Of a stretch of 64,000 bases of DNA, positions 10,285 through 18,907 are shown piece after piece (the first letter of the stretch is position 1; each line of letters opens with the position of its first letter). Below the pieces are notes generated by a model. That model saw nothing but the letters and a program-made list of their open reading frames with translations, did no database searches and was not told the DNA's origin. The DNA comes from Selaginella moellendorffii (Eukaryota > Streptophyta > Lycopodiopsida > Selaginellales > Selaginellaceae), in NCBI RefSeq assembly GCF_000143415.4, contig NW_003314287.1, positions 813,160 through 877,159 on the forward strand, given 5' to 3'. A program made the translations under genes and the position numbers.

Positions 10285-11238
10285 CTAGAGCTTGACGAAG
10301 ACTCGGAGTTCGCCTCTGTCTCCTCGAGTGATTCGGAAGTCATCATCCAGGTAACTCACGGTAAACAGTCCACTGGAAGATGAACGCAAGAAGTCTGGTA
10401 ACCTCGGAAGGTCGAGCGGTGGCAGCTCGCTTAGAACTCCCAAGCCTTTGATGGATGTTTTGTCAAAGATGATCTTCACGCTTGCTCCGCCTACATATAT
10501 AACTATGTTGCATCGAACCATCAGATGGATTAAGCTAAGCAAACCTGGAAGCTCAAAGGTATGAGCTAGTGTGGCTCTCGTCTCCAGTGGTGGCAAGGGC
10601 CAAGGTGTTGGGGCCCGAAACTCAACAATGTTGTCGAACTCGCGGCTTAATACATCGATTCTTTGGTACACCTTGTGAGCAAAAAAAAAAAAAAAGCAAA
10701 AAACTTTCACCAAAGAGATTCAAAGAGAAACTAAAAGAGTACCGGACCAAGTGTCAGAGGAAATCTCGCCGCCCGAGGCCCAGGCCTGCTGCCTCCCAGA
10801 TTTCCGGAAGCAAAGGCACTGCTATAGACAAGCCTCCATTTCCCTTGCAACTTATCAAGATCACGAGGCAGGTCAATTTTATCCCCAGCGTCCTCGAGTC
10901 TCTTGGAAGCAAGGTCGGCAGCTTCAACATCATCGTCACTTGCGAAAATGCCTCTATCCAACCCGGCAACCACACTCTGGGAAGAGGAAATTCGTTAGCA
11001 AAGAAAGAAAAAGAGAGAAAAATTTCTAGATAAAGGGACAACTTACCAGGAGGTCAGCCTTCAGTGCTTTGGCTTCGAGAGAGGAAGAGGGCGAATTGAC
11101 ATCCGTTGCTGCTGCTGCTGCTGAAAAGCATATCAGATTTTCTCTTGCTGTATGCTTGTTCGATTTTCTTCTGCTGGACAAGTGTGAGCGATGATGATGC
11201 CATCGAGGCAGTGAATGAATGAATGCAACAGTAGTCAT
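10285..11238 (-). CDS. FBN5: Fibrillin 5 / plastid-lipid-associated protein (252 aa, 4 exons)
   Basis: Exons are 11238-11047, 10976-10743, 10671-10545 and 10490-10285 (759 nt, phases agree). The second exon has the PAP/fibrillin signature: GLDRG, then LDKLQGKWRLVYSSAF and a LGGSRPG stretch. The third continues YQRIDVLSREFDNIVEF and WPLPPLE. The last ends DFRITRGDRGELRVFVK, the conserved fibrillin C-terminus. The block order and the SRPG wording match the FBN5 (PAP8-like) group as I recall it. In Arabidopsis FBN5 is a stromal protein needed for plastoquinone-9 synthesis through binding to plastid solanesyl diphosphate synthases. Residues 1-60 are rich in Ser, Arg and His and short of acids, fitting a plastid transit peptide. 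I chose the second in-frame ATG (MTTVAF); an upstream one exists eight codons earlier. Confidence 0.88.
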
Positions 11239-11371
11239 CGAACCTAAGTGTAAGACGAACACCGACCAAAGTACAGCAAGTAACTTAAGCTGTGAGAATA
11301 TTTCTTATTGCTGAAAAATAAATGAGATGTATAAGTAATCAACTTTTGAGCAGAACCTGGCTTATTCGATC

Positions 11372-13460
11372 CTACAAGTTCACCCATTTCAAGGGGTCCA
11401 GTGCCTCACCATTCCTTCTAACTGTAATGAAGTGATTAAGAAAAGGAATGATTGATCTATCTCTTAGGAACAAACCTTCAAAATGAAGATGAGGCCCAGT
11501 TGCGTGCCCCGTGGCTCCTACCGCTGCGACTCGCTGGCCTCTCGAAACTTGCTGTTACAAAAATAAAACCCGTTAAAAAAAGCTTAGCAAAACTCACTCC
11601 GCAAGTACCTGACCAACGCGAGCATGAATGGCACAGCAATGCGCGTATCTAGTTACAAACCCTCCTTCATGTTGAATTGCAACCAGGTATCCATATCTGC
11701 ACGACTAGGTAGAAATGAAGCGACCAGGACAGAAAGAGAAAAGAATACCCGCCACTCCATCCGGCAAAAGTTACGAGTCCTCTGTTTGATGCAAGGATTG
11801 GACTGCCTTTATCTGCCGCAAGATCTACACCCTGAAACGTGAACTCAAGTTAAAGTTTAGATATGATATGGTGTCATCATTTACCTCGTGGAAGGCACCC
11901 CATCGCCAACCAAACGGGCTACTTATGAACCTGCATTGGAAAGTAGTGTAAATGTTTCACACAACGTCGAAAGTTCCTTACGCGTCAGTAAGAGGAGAAC
12001 TGAATTGAAATCGCTTGTCTCTTGGTTGTTGGAAGCCTTTCTTCTTTGTTTTCCATCGCCCTGCCAGATATACGGCTGTAAGAAAATGATTTCTTGAAGT
12101 AAACCGGCAGCTACCTTCAAGCTTGATTCCTCCACTTGCAACTCTTGCTTTGAACGTGAGAGCCGGACCTCCGACTGGATATTTACTGCTTCCTTGTAGC
12201 GAAGACGTGTGCCTGGAGAACAATGGACGACTGGTCCTCCGCCTGCCGGATCGTATGTCCGAGATGTCTATACTTGTGGGGTCTGTGAAGAACAAACATT
12301 AAATACATCAATGAGTGCAAGGTTTTACCTGAAGCGATGACAAGGTGGTCGCCTTCGAAAATAGCATCATCCCGCAAATGGTTAAGCTTTTGCAACTCCC
12401 TGATGGTTAAACTGGGGAAACGACACCACTTTTTCGAAAACTAAACAGAATAGAAGAAACATACCCGTTGGCACAAGCTATGTCTGCCAAAGTATCGCCA
12501 TACCGAACCTTGACGTACTTCAATGGCCCGGGCATCGGTTCTTTCCTCCCGGCAATAGGTAAGGGTGTCTCGAGAATGCCATCCAGCAAACCATTCCTTT
12601 CTTTGAAGCTTGCTTTCTTTCCAAGGTATGTCCCGTGCAGACGACGAGAGTGTGCTCTATCAATCTTCAACACACTGTAGAAAAGAAAAGAAACAAAAGT
12701 TTAAAGCGATCCATGTAAGGAATGACAAAATGGTAGCAAACCTTCCCGTGTATATGGTATCAGTCTGTAGATTGTTTAGCCTGCGAAGAGCACTCACAGT
12801 GGTCCCATATTTCTCGGCAAGCCACTCCAAAGAATCTCCGTCCACGACCTTGTGAACTCGATCTCGATCTCTCCACAAGAAGCTCCCAAGCAGCATGAAG
12901 ATCTTACTGAGCGTCAGATTCTCGGCTTGGCTAGAAAACGAAGAATCCTTCACTGTGCTTGCCGTTGCTTCTCGAGCGTTTCTAGTTTGTGTTATAGGCT
13001 GCCGGACACTCACCGGAGGAATGCAAACGTTGGACGAGGAAGAAACTTGTGGAATCCTGATCCGGCTCCCTACGTGGATACTATCTGGATTGATTAAGTT
13101 AGGATTGGCCTTGAGCAATGATCTAGAAAAATCACAAGAGAAAGGTTGGCCAAAGAGAACACACGAGCAAAAAGGTAAAGGTACCTCAAATCCACATTGT
13201 GACGCCGCCCGATATCATAGAGCCAGTCCCCTCTTTGTACTTCGTGCTCGGTGAATTGCGCCACCGCCGCTGCCGTGGCCGCGGCCGTGGGACGAACATC
13301 GCTAGCGGAAGAGAAATTCTCCGACGAGTCCGAGACGAATTTCACCGAGTCCTGGCAATCCGGCCATGAAATTCCACCCCCAGCCAAATCGAAGAACAAG
13401 AAGGCATACCTTTGCATTGTATTGTGGCGAAGGCCGGACGCTGACCAAATCCGACACCAT
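11372..13460 (-). CDS. Triple-LysM, M23-family (LytM-type) peptidase-like protein (498 aa, 12 exons)
   Basis: Exons are 13460-13410, 13351-13185, 13122-12742, 12674-12465, 12411-12329, 12282-12115, 12075-11982, 11930-11885, 11831-11749, 11696-11609, 11551-11476 and 11421-11372 (1497 nt, all phases agree). Three LysM domains lie near residues 52-97, 162-204 and 253-296 (QRGDWLYDIGRRHNVDL, VDGDSLEWLAEKYGTT, RYGDTLADIACANG). A C-terminal M23 domain (about 385-495) keeps both zinc-ligand motifs: HxxxD at 399-403 (HEGVD) and HxH at 478-480 (HLH), with TRYAHC between. LysM binds N-acetylglucosamine glycans; M23 enzymes cut peptidoglycan peptides. I infer a role on plastid peptidoglycan, as proposed for DipM-like factors. 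The 58-bp first intron and GCGGCGATGG start context decide the start; the N-terminus is Ser/Ala-rich but not a clear transit peptide. A short hydrophobic stretch is at 147-156. Confidence 0.85.
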
Positions 13461-13854
13461 CGCCGCGAGAGCTCGCTGGAAATATCAAGATCCACCCTTA
13501 AATCCTCATGGCGCCCTACGATCCTCCCTCGGAATTCTCGGAGCCGAAAGAAAGAAAGCCCTCCCGCAATGCGGGTGCTCCATCCCGCTGCCCTAGATCA
13601 CGCCAAGAAAGCGCCAATCTTCATGGGTGGGATCGATCGATCGATCGTGGAGCCGAGGGATGGAATCCACCTGTTCTTTGCTACAAGCTATTTCCTACTG
13701 TACTGGCTGATGCGTTGTTTTGGAGTGATTGAGACGGGTTCGACGGACATAGTATTATATTTTAGCCCGTCACTGGACATTCTGGGGCGGAATCCGGAAT
13801 TTCTAGTGTTCTTCCCATGACCTGGACGATCCAAGCCCTAATCGCTATGATGCT
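13461..13854. promoter_or_regulatory. Shared divergent promoter region, LysM-M23 / ARL13-like
   Basis: 394 bp between divergent start codons. It contains a GATC-rich stretch (GATCGATCGATCG near 13632). No TATA box or conserved element is clear. Assigned by arrangement only. Confidence 0.4.
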
Positions 13855-14985
13855 ATGCCACAGGAAAGCGCCGGACTTGTGGAGTGGTGCTGCGTCTGGC
13901 CATTCTTCGCCACGTCCTTGTGCTGCAAGGATCGCAAGAAGATCGTCATCGTGTTGCTGGGGCTGGATTCCTCGGGGAAATCCACGCTGCTAGCCAAGCT
14001 TCGGTATCCCGCATTTTCTTGTTCTTTCGAGATTTCTCCCGGAAATCTTGGAACAGGAAGGAGAAATTCACATCGGTGCTCCCGACGTGTGGATTCTCGT
14101 GCAAGAAATGGAAGATCCAGGACTTCGCCGTCTATGTGTTTGATTTGGGAGGACGCAAGGGATTCCGCGGCATTTGGCCTCACTACTTCGCAGAGGTAAG
14201 TATATTTTGCTTTTGCTTACACAGTGCAGGACATTTTTCCGCGGATTCTCTCAGGCCTATGGCGCGATCTTCGTTCTCGATTCCAACGACAAGGCTCGAT
14301 TCTCCGAGGCCAAAGAGGAGCTCCAGAACGCTGTGAGCAACACTTACCTGGTTGGAAAGCCTGTTCTCGTGGTGGCGAACAAGCAAGGACCGGGATCGGC
14401 AATGCGATTCGACGATATAAAATTTTCTCTGCGCCCTCTGGAAGCCGCTCACAATCTTGCTGAATGCAAGTGTAATCTACAGGTAAATTTTCTACGTACT
14501 ATTTCATTAGTTTCTTCTTTCGTTAGAAGCTCAGGAAGGAGACGCTGCGCTGGATGGAGATTTCCAAGAGGGTCTTCAATGGCTCCTAGAGACCATCCAG
14601 CTGCAGTACAAGGAGCTGCGAGATCGAGTAGACAAAGACTCGTCCGCTCAGGCAAGAGATCTTTTCTTTGTGTTACTCGAGCTTGTTGTGACTAGAGTTA
14701 TCCGCAGCGAGCTCGAGAAAGCAGGCAAAGAAGCGAAAGGCGAGAGCGCATCAAGCTCATGAAGGTCTCAAAGTCACATATTGATTCCCCTGCTCGCTAC
14801 ATTTTCTTATGCAGGCTTCTCCGAGACTCCATCCCCCGAAAGGCGAGATTCATCTCTCGAAAGCGGAAGCACCATGCCCTGTGGAAGATTTGCTCTCAGA
14901 ACTCGAATCAGTAAAAGAGGTTGTCGACTACGAGTTTCATCAGTCAACAACGTCCTTGCTACTTCCAGGCCAGATTGTCGTGTAA
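13855..14985 (+). CDS. ARL13: ARL13-like small GTPase (286 aa, 6 exons)
   Basis: Exons are 13855-14003, 14057-14195, 14255-14482, 14535-14651, 14708-14764 and 14815-14985 (861 nt). The P-loop GLDSSGKS is at residues 36-43. The G3 motif is DLGGRKGFRGIW, with Gly in place of the usual Gln, as in ARL13 proteins, followed by YGAIFVLDS. The helical tail after the GTPase fold (QWLLETIQLQYKELRDRVDKD, then an Arg/Glu-rich segment) also fits ARL13. Cys pairs at 12-13 and 23-24 precede the fold and could be acylated. ARL13 works in cilia; in plants it would be expected in flagellate sperm. Oddities: the G4 motif is NKQG rather than NKQD, the G5 SA motif is missing, and the fourth intron (14652-14707, 56 bp) is GC-AG. 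Reading that intron through also stays open but loses the Arg/Glu-rich tail. Confidence 0.85.
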
Positions 14986-15124
14986 GATCGTTCTTTTTTT
15001 CTCTCGTAGAAGTAATATCGTCTTATTGATCGTCAGTTAAAACGAGCGGATAAATTCACAGCTTCGCAGCACATCCTTCCTCGACTGCAAAGAAAAAGGA
15101 GAAAAATAAGTTCTTACGATCCAC

Positions 15125-16327
15125 TCACTTGGACCGTGTGATCACTTGCTCGGTGAGCTCCGTCAGCGCTCTACGACACAAAGACGCCTTCTCCGAGGTC
15201 GTGGGAGGAAAGCCCGCGACCGCATCGGCGGCCTTGGACGCGTGCTCCCTGGCCAGCTCCTTGGTCTTGCGGATCCCACTGCTCGCCAGCACCATCTTGA
15301 GCGCACTGTCAACGTCCCCGGGATCCTTGAACTTCCGGTCGATGAGCTCCTGTAGCGCCGGGTGCTCCTCGAGCGCGTAGAGCACCGGCGCGGTGGCAAT
15401 CCCCTCCCGCAAGTCGGAGAGCGCGGGCTTCCCCAGCGACGCCTTGGTGCCCGTGAAGTCGAGGAGATCGTCGACGAGCTGATAGGCGAGGCCGAGGTGG
15501 CGGCCATAGTCAAAGGCCAGCGCCGCCACCTCCTTGGGGTGCCCGGCCAGGATGGCGATGCACTTGCAGCTATTGGCGATGAGCGAGGCCGTCTTGTAGA
15601 AGGTCTTCTGGAGGTAGTAGTCCATGCTCGAGCTCTTCTCGGCGTCCACTGTCCACTGCATCACCTCTCCGGCGACTAGATGCTCGAGAACTTTGGACAT
15701 GAGGCCGACCACCTCGTCGTTCTGGAGCGTGGAGAGGCTAAAGGCGGCGCGGGCGAGGAGGAAGTCTCCGGCCAGGACCGCGAGCTTGTTGCCCATGATG
15801 AAGTTGAGCGAGGCGATCCCCCGGCGCGTGTCGGCGTGGTCGAGGACGTCGTCGTGGAGGAGGCTGGCGACGTGGATCATCTCGGTGATCTCCGCGAGCT
15901 TGTGGTGGCGCCAGTTCTTCTCATCGCTGGTGGCGGCGGCGGCGCTGGGGAGGACCATGGTGAGAGACGAGGACATGAGGAGGAGGACCATTGGCCGGAA
16001 GCGCTTGCCCTCCACGCCCAGCTTGAAGAAGTACTCGGCGGCGGAGGCGAGCTTGGGGACCTCGGCGGCAACCATGTCGCGCAGCCGCCGCCCTAACTGG
16101 GCCATCTCCTCTGCCACTAGACCAAATGGATCCACTTTGTTGTCGACGTCGATCTTCGGCTCGAGCTGGACAAAGCGGCGAGAATCCCAGCGCGCCGCCA
16201 GTGGCAGGAGCTTTCTTGGACAATCGGCCGCCCAGGGATGCGATTGGATCGCCGCCGGTGTCGCTGTGATGGTCGAGGAGAGTGAGAGAATTCGGGGGAG
16301 AGCGCGGCGCCATACTGTCGCCGCCAT
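15125..16327 (-). CDS. SPS3: Solanesyl / polyprenyl diphosphate synthase, mitochondrial type (400 aa, single exon)
   Basis: A trans-prenyltransferase that extends farnesyl or geranylgeranyl diphosphate with isopentenyl diphosphate to make the long side chain of ubiquinone. The first Asp-rich motif is DDVLD at 159-163 followed by ADTRRG, and the second is DDLLD at 286-290. GVEGKRFRP (substrate-binding region) and MGNKLAVLAGDFLL are conserved. The C-terminus ends VITRSK as in plant SPS3-type enzymes. Residues 1-50 are rich in Arg, Ala and Ser and almost free of acids, fitting a mitochondrial presequence. The frame is open further upstream, but MAATVWRRALPR is the natural start and lies 133 bp from the divergent transporter gene. 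Confidence 0.92.
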   Translation of the reverse strand: MAATVWRRALPRILSLSSTITATPAAIQSHPWAADCPRKLLPLAARWDSRRFVQLEPKIDVDNKVDPFGLVAEEMAQLGRRLRDMVAAEVPKLASAAEYFFKLGVEGKRFRPMVLLLMSSSLTMVLPSAAAATSDEKNWRHHKLAEITEMIHVASLLHDDVLDHADTRRGIASLNFIMGNKLAVLAGDFLLARAAFSLSTLQNDEVVGLMSKVLEHLVAGEVMQWTVDAEKSSSMDYYLQKTFYKTASLIANSCKCIAILAGHPKEVAALAFDYGRHLGLAYQLVDDLLDFTGTKASLGKPALSDLREGIATAPVLYALEEHPALQELIDRKFKDPGDVDSALKMVLASSGIRKTKELAREHASKAADAVAGFPPTTSEKASLCRRALTELTEQVITRSK

Positions 16328-16460
16328 TGCTAGAGATCTAGGCCTGACCCGGCTAGGAAATCGCGATAGCGTACCCCATTGCGATCGCCTCCTTCCTCTT
16401 GTCAGCCGCCGTGCTCTCTTTTTAGGGCTTTGAGGGATTGTAAGGGTTTTCTGGCAAGCT
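16328..16460. promoter_or_regulatory. Shared divergent promoter region, SPS / nucleotide-sugar transporter
   Basis: Only 133 bp between the two start codons, the shortest divergent gap in the window. It includes the telo-box-like word TTTAGGGCTTTGAGG near 16422. Assigned by arrangement only. Confidence 0.4.
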
Positions 16461-17878
16461 ATGGGGTCGGGCGAGGACGATGACAAGATCAGAGCGTCCA
16501 AGAAGACGCTGACGGTGGTCATTGCGGCCATTCTGACGCTGCTCACGAGCTCGCAGGTGCGTACATTGCTAGATCCAGTGCTCCGATCGAAATTCTTTCT
16601 TTGCAGGGGATTCTTACGGCTCTTTCGCAATCCAATGGAGGCTACGATTACGATTACGCTACCGTCCCATTCTTGTCCGAGCTGCTCAAGGTGTGAGATC
16701 TTGATCATTGTGAATTCCAATAAAGCTGAGGCTTTCGTGGTATTTTAGCTTGCATTTTCGGGAGTTTTCCTCTGGAACGAAGTGAGATCGTCCAGTAGCA
16801 CACAGATCACGGGCGATTGGAAGACAATGCGGCTGTATCCAATTCCTTCCGTCATCTATCTCATTCACAACAATGTCCAGTTTGCGACACTGACTTACGT
16901 GGATACGTCGACTTACCAGATCATGGGAAATCTCAAGATCGTCACGACTGGCATTCTTTTCCGGTAAGCTCCGGAATTTCTTTTGATATTTGAGCTTTTA
17001 TGGTTAAGACGTGGTGATCTCATAGTATCATGCTGAAGAAAAAGCTATCGAACTTACAATGGATGGCCATAGTTCTGTTGACAGTGGGAACCACAACGAG
17101 TCAGGTGGAATTTGCATTTGAAAGGTAGACTAAAACGTGTTGTCTTTGAACAGATAAAGGGGTGTGGAGAGAGCAAGTGCGAGAGTTTGTTTGCTGCGCC
17201 AATGCAAGGCTACTTGCTGGGAGTTTTATCGGCGTGTCTCTCAGCACTAGCCGGCGTTTACACTGAATATCTGCTGAAGAAGAACAACGATTCACTTTAC
17301 TGGCAGAACATCCAGCTTTACGGGTAAGTAGTTTCATGTAGACTTCACGCAAGAAGAAGTGTTGGGCTGATTCAAGCACAGGTTTGGCGTCTTGTTCAAC
17401 GCCTTGAGACTCAGCGTGGACGACGTGAGTGCCAGCTTCTCGAACGGTCCTTGGTGGTTTCGGCTGTTCAATGGTTATAGTTTTGTTACATGGCTCGTCG
17501 TTATCAACCTCGGGTGCACGGGATTGTTGGTTTCTTGGATCATGAAGTACGCGGACAATATCGTAAAGGTCTGGAAGTTTTGTTTGCGACTCTTGGAAAA
17601 CTCGCTTGCTTGTGCAGGTTTATTCCACATCTATGGCCATGTTGCTCACGATGGTGTTATCTATTTACCTCTTCAACCTGCAGCCTACGCTGCAAGTAAG
17701 CTATCTTCCCTCTTTGAGCTTTCCCTTTTTTTTTGCTGATACTGACTTTGGGCGACTACAGCTATTCCTGGGAATTATCATATGCTGCATGTCGCTTCAG
17801 ATGTATTTTACCCCTCCGCATCTTCTCGTTGATTCGCTTCCACAGTCATCGCTTCCACTATCCGCCACGAGAACGTAA
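16461..17878 (+). CDS. CMP-sialic acid transporter-like nucleotide-sugar carrier (341 aa, 8 exons)
   Basis: Exons are 16461-16556, 16607-16690, 16749-16963, 17026-17104, 17154-17323, 17382-17568, 17618-17695 and 17762-17878 (1026 nt). The protein is a ~10-segment Golgi antiporter of the SLC35A kind. Family blocks are TVLTSSQ-like TLLTSSQGILTALSQSNGG, LIHNNVQFATLTYVDTSTYQ, NLKIVTTGILFR, LSALAGVYTEYLLKKNND, MKYADNIVK and VYSTSMAMLLTMV. It matches the plant CMP-sialic acid transporter 1 group (At5g41760 as I recall). Plants make little or no sialic acid, so the true substrate may be another nucleotide sugar such as CMP-Kdo. I end it at the TAA after LSATRT, which gives the usual family length. 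A GTAAG at that very codon could instead splice to a basic extra exon starting near 18004. Confidence 0.9.
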
Positions 17879-18138
17879 GACGCAATTACTTTCTCTTTAC
17901 AAAGAGCAAAATAGAGGAGAGAGCCTCAGAAAGTATCCTCGAGAAGGTTTGATCTGCCATTCATTTTTCTTTGCGCTTGTGCACTCACTGTACGTGTTTG
18001 CAGGCGAACTTTGTTGCTCACTACTGTAAGAACAAAGAATCAGCACGTCCAGTTTCAGCGAGGATCACAGAAATTGATCCATCGGGGAAGAAAAGAGAAG
18101 AAAAAAAGCAGCAGCTCTATACACGCGCGATGGCTTCA

Positions 18139-18601
18139 TCACGTATCGCGCTTGTAGAAATACTCGTTGATGCCCGGGGTAATCTGAAAGTGTTTTCGGG
18201 TGTAGAGGTACCGTCTCAGCGCGTGATCATGGTACGCTTTCCCTTCCTTGAAATTCTGGACAAGCCCCGCCATTCTATCATCCTTGTTAACTCTGTTGGA
18301 ACAGTGACGAGACCTGGTCCTGAGGAAAAAATGATTCAAGCATCGCTACCTGACCTCCGGATTAAGCGTCAAGTTCCTCATGCTCACGAACGACGCCAAT
18401 CCCACAGCTGCGGCCATAAACGCGATCAAAGGGTATACCTGTTCGATTGATCGATCGTCGAGAATTAGAAACTCGTGACAATGCGAGAGAATTGATGCGT
18501 CGGGGGCGAAGAAGTGGAGGGGGAAATCGCACCTCGGGCTTTGTCCATCGCTTGAAGTTCTCAATTTTTCTCCTCGCAATCTCTTTAGCGGAGAAGGCCA
18601 T
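18139..18601 (-). CDS. B12D: B12D / complex I MLRQ-like small mitochondrial protein (103 aa, 3 exons)
   Basis: Exons are 18601-18533, 18438-18350 and 18292-18139 (312 nt, phases agree). The second exon encodes one membrane segment in VYPLIAFMAAAVGLASF followed by MRNLTLNPEVR, and the third contains HFQITPGINEYF. This order, and the NPEVRV and PGIN words, are those of plant B12D proteins, related to the MLRQ subunit of mitochondrial complex I. B12D proteins sit in the inner mitochondrial membrane; a role in electron transport or iron handling has been suggested. The N-terminal exon (MAFSAKEIARRKIENFKRW) is longer and more basic than usual for the family. Confidence 0.85.
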
Positions 18602-18907
18602 TTTCCTCTTCCCGGGAACAGAGCCCTAACTGTAAGTTGACGTGGCGCGAAGCGTTTGGCTGTAAAGCATCCGCTGGCGCATTGCGAGATGGAATTTGCA
18701 TTAGCCGTCGATTCAAAGAAGGTGCTTTCTGGATGAGAATATTTCTAATTCAGTCTCAGAAAACTAGACCTACTGGTTCTGGAGTTGCCGATGGGATCCG
18801 CGATTTGGAATCGGCGGATCGCGCTAGGGTAGCTCACAGGGAATGATGGATCTTCGTGCAAATCCAGGGAGATCGAAGCTCGCCGTGTAAATCGTGGGAT
18901 TGATCCG
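18602..18907. promoter_or_regulatory. Shared divergent promoter region, B12D / EREX
   Basis: 306 bp between divergent start codons; no clear TATA box. Assigned by arrangement only. Confidence 0.35.

Noticed and set aside
10731-11041. Other overlapping frames opposite fibrillin 5 and the LysM-M23 gene
   Set aside because: Shadows of real exons; they cross the splice sites of the minus-strand genes.
17875-18175. Extra last exon for the CMP-sialic-acid-transporter-like gene
   Set aside because: A donor and acceptor exist and the frame stays open, but the added tail is basic and unlike the family, while the first stop gives the usual length. Kept only as an alternative.
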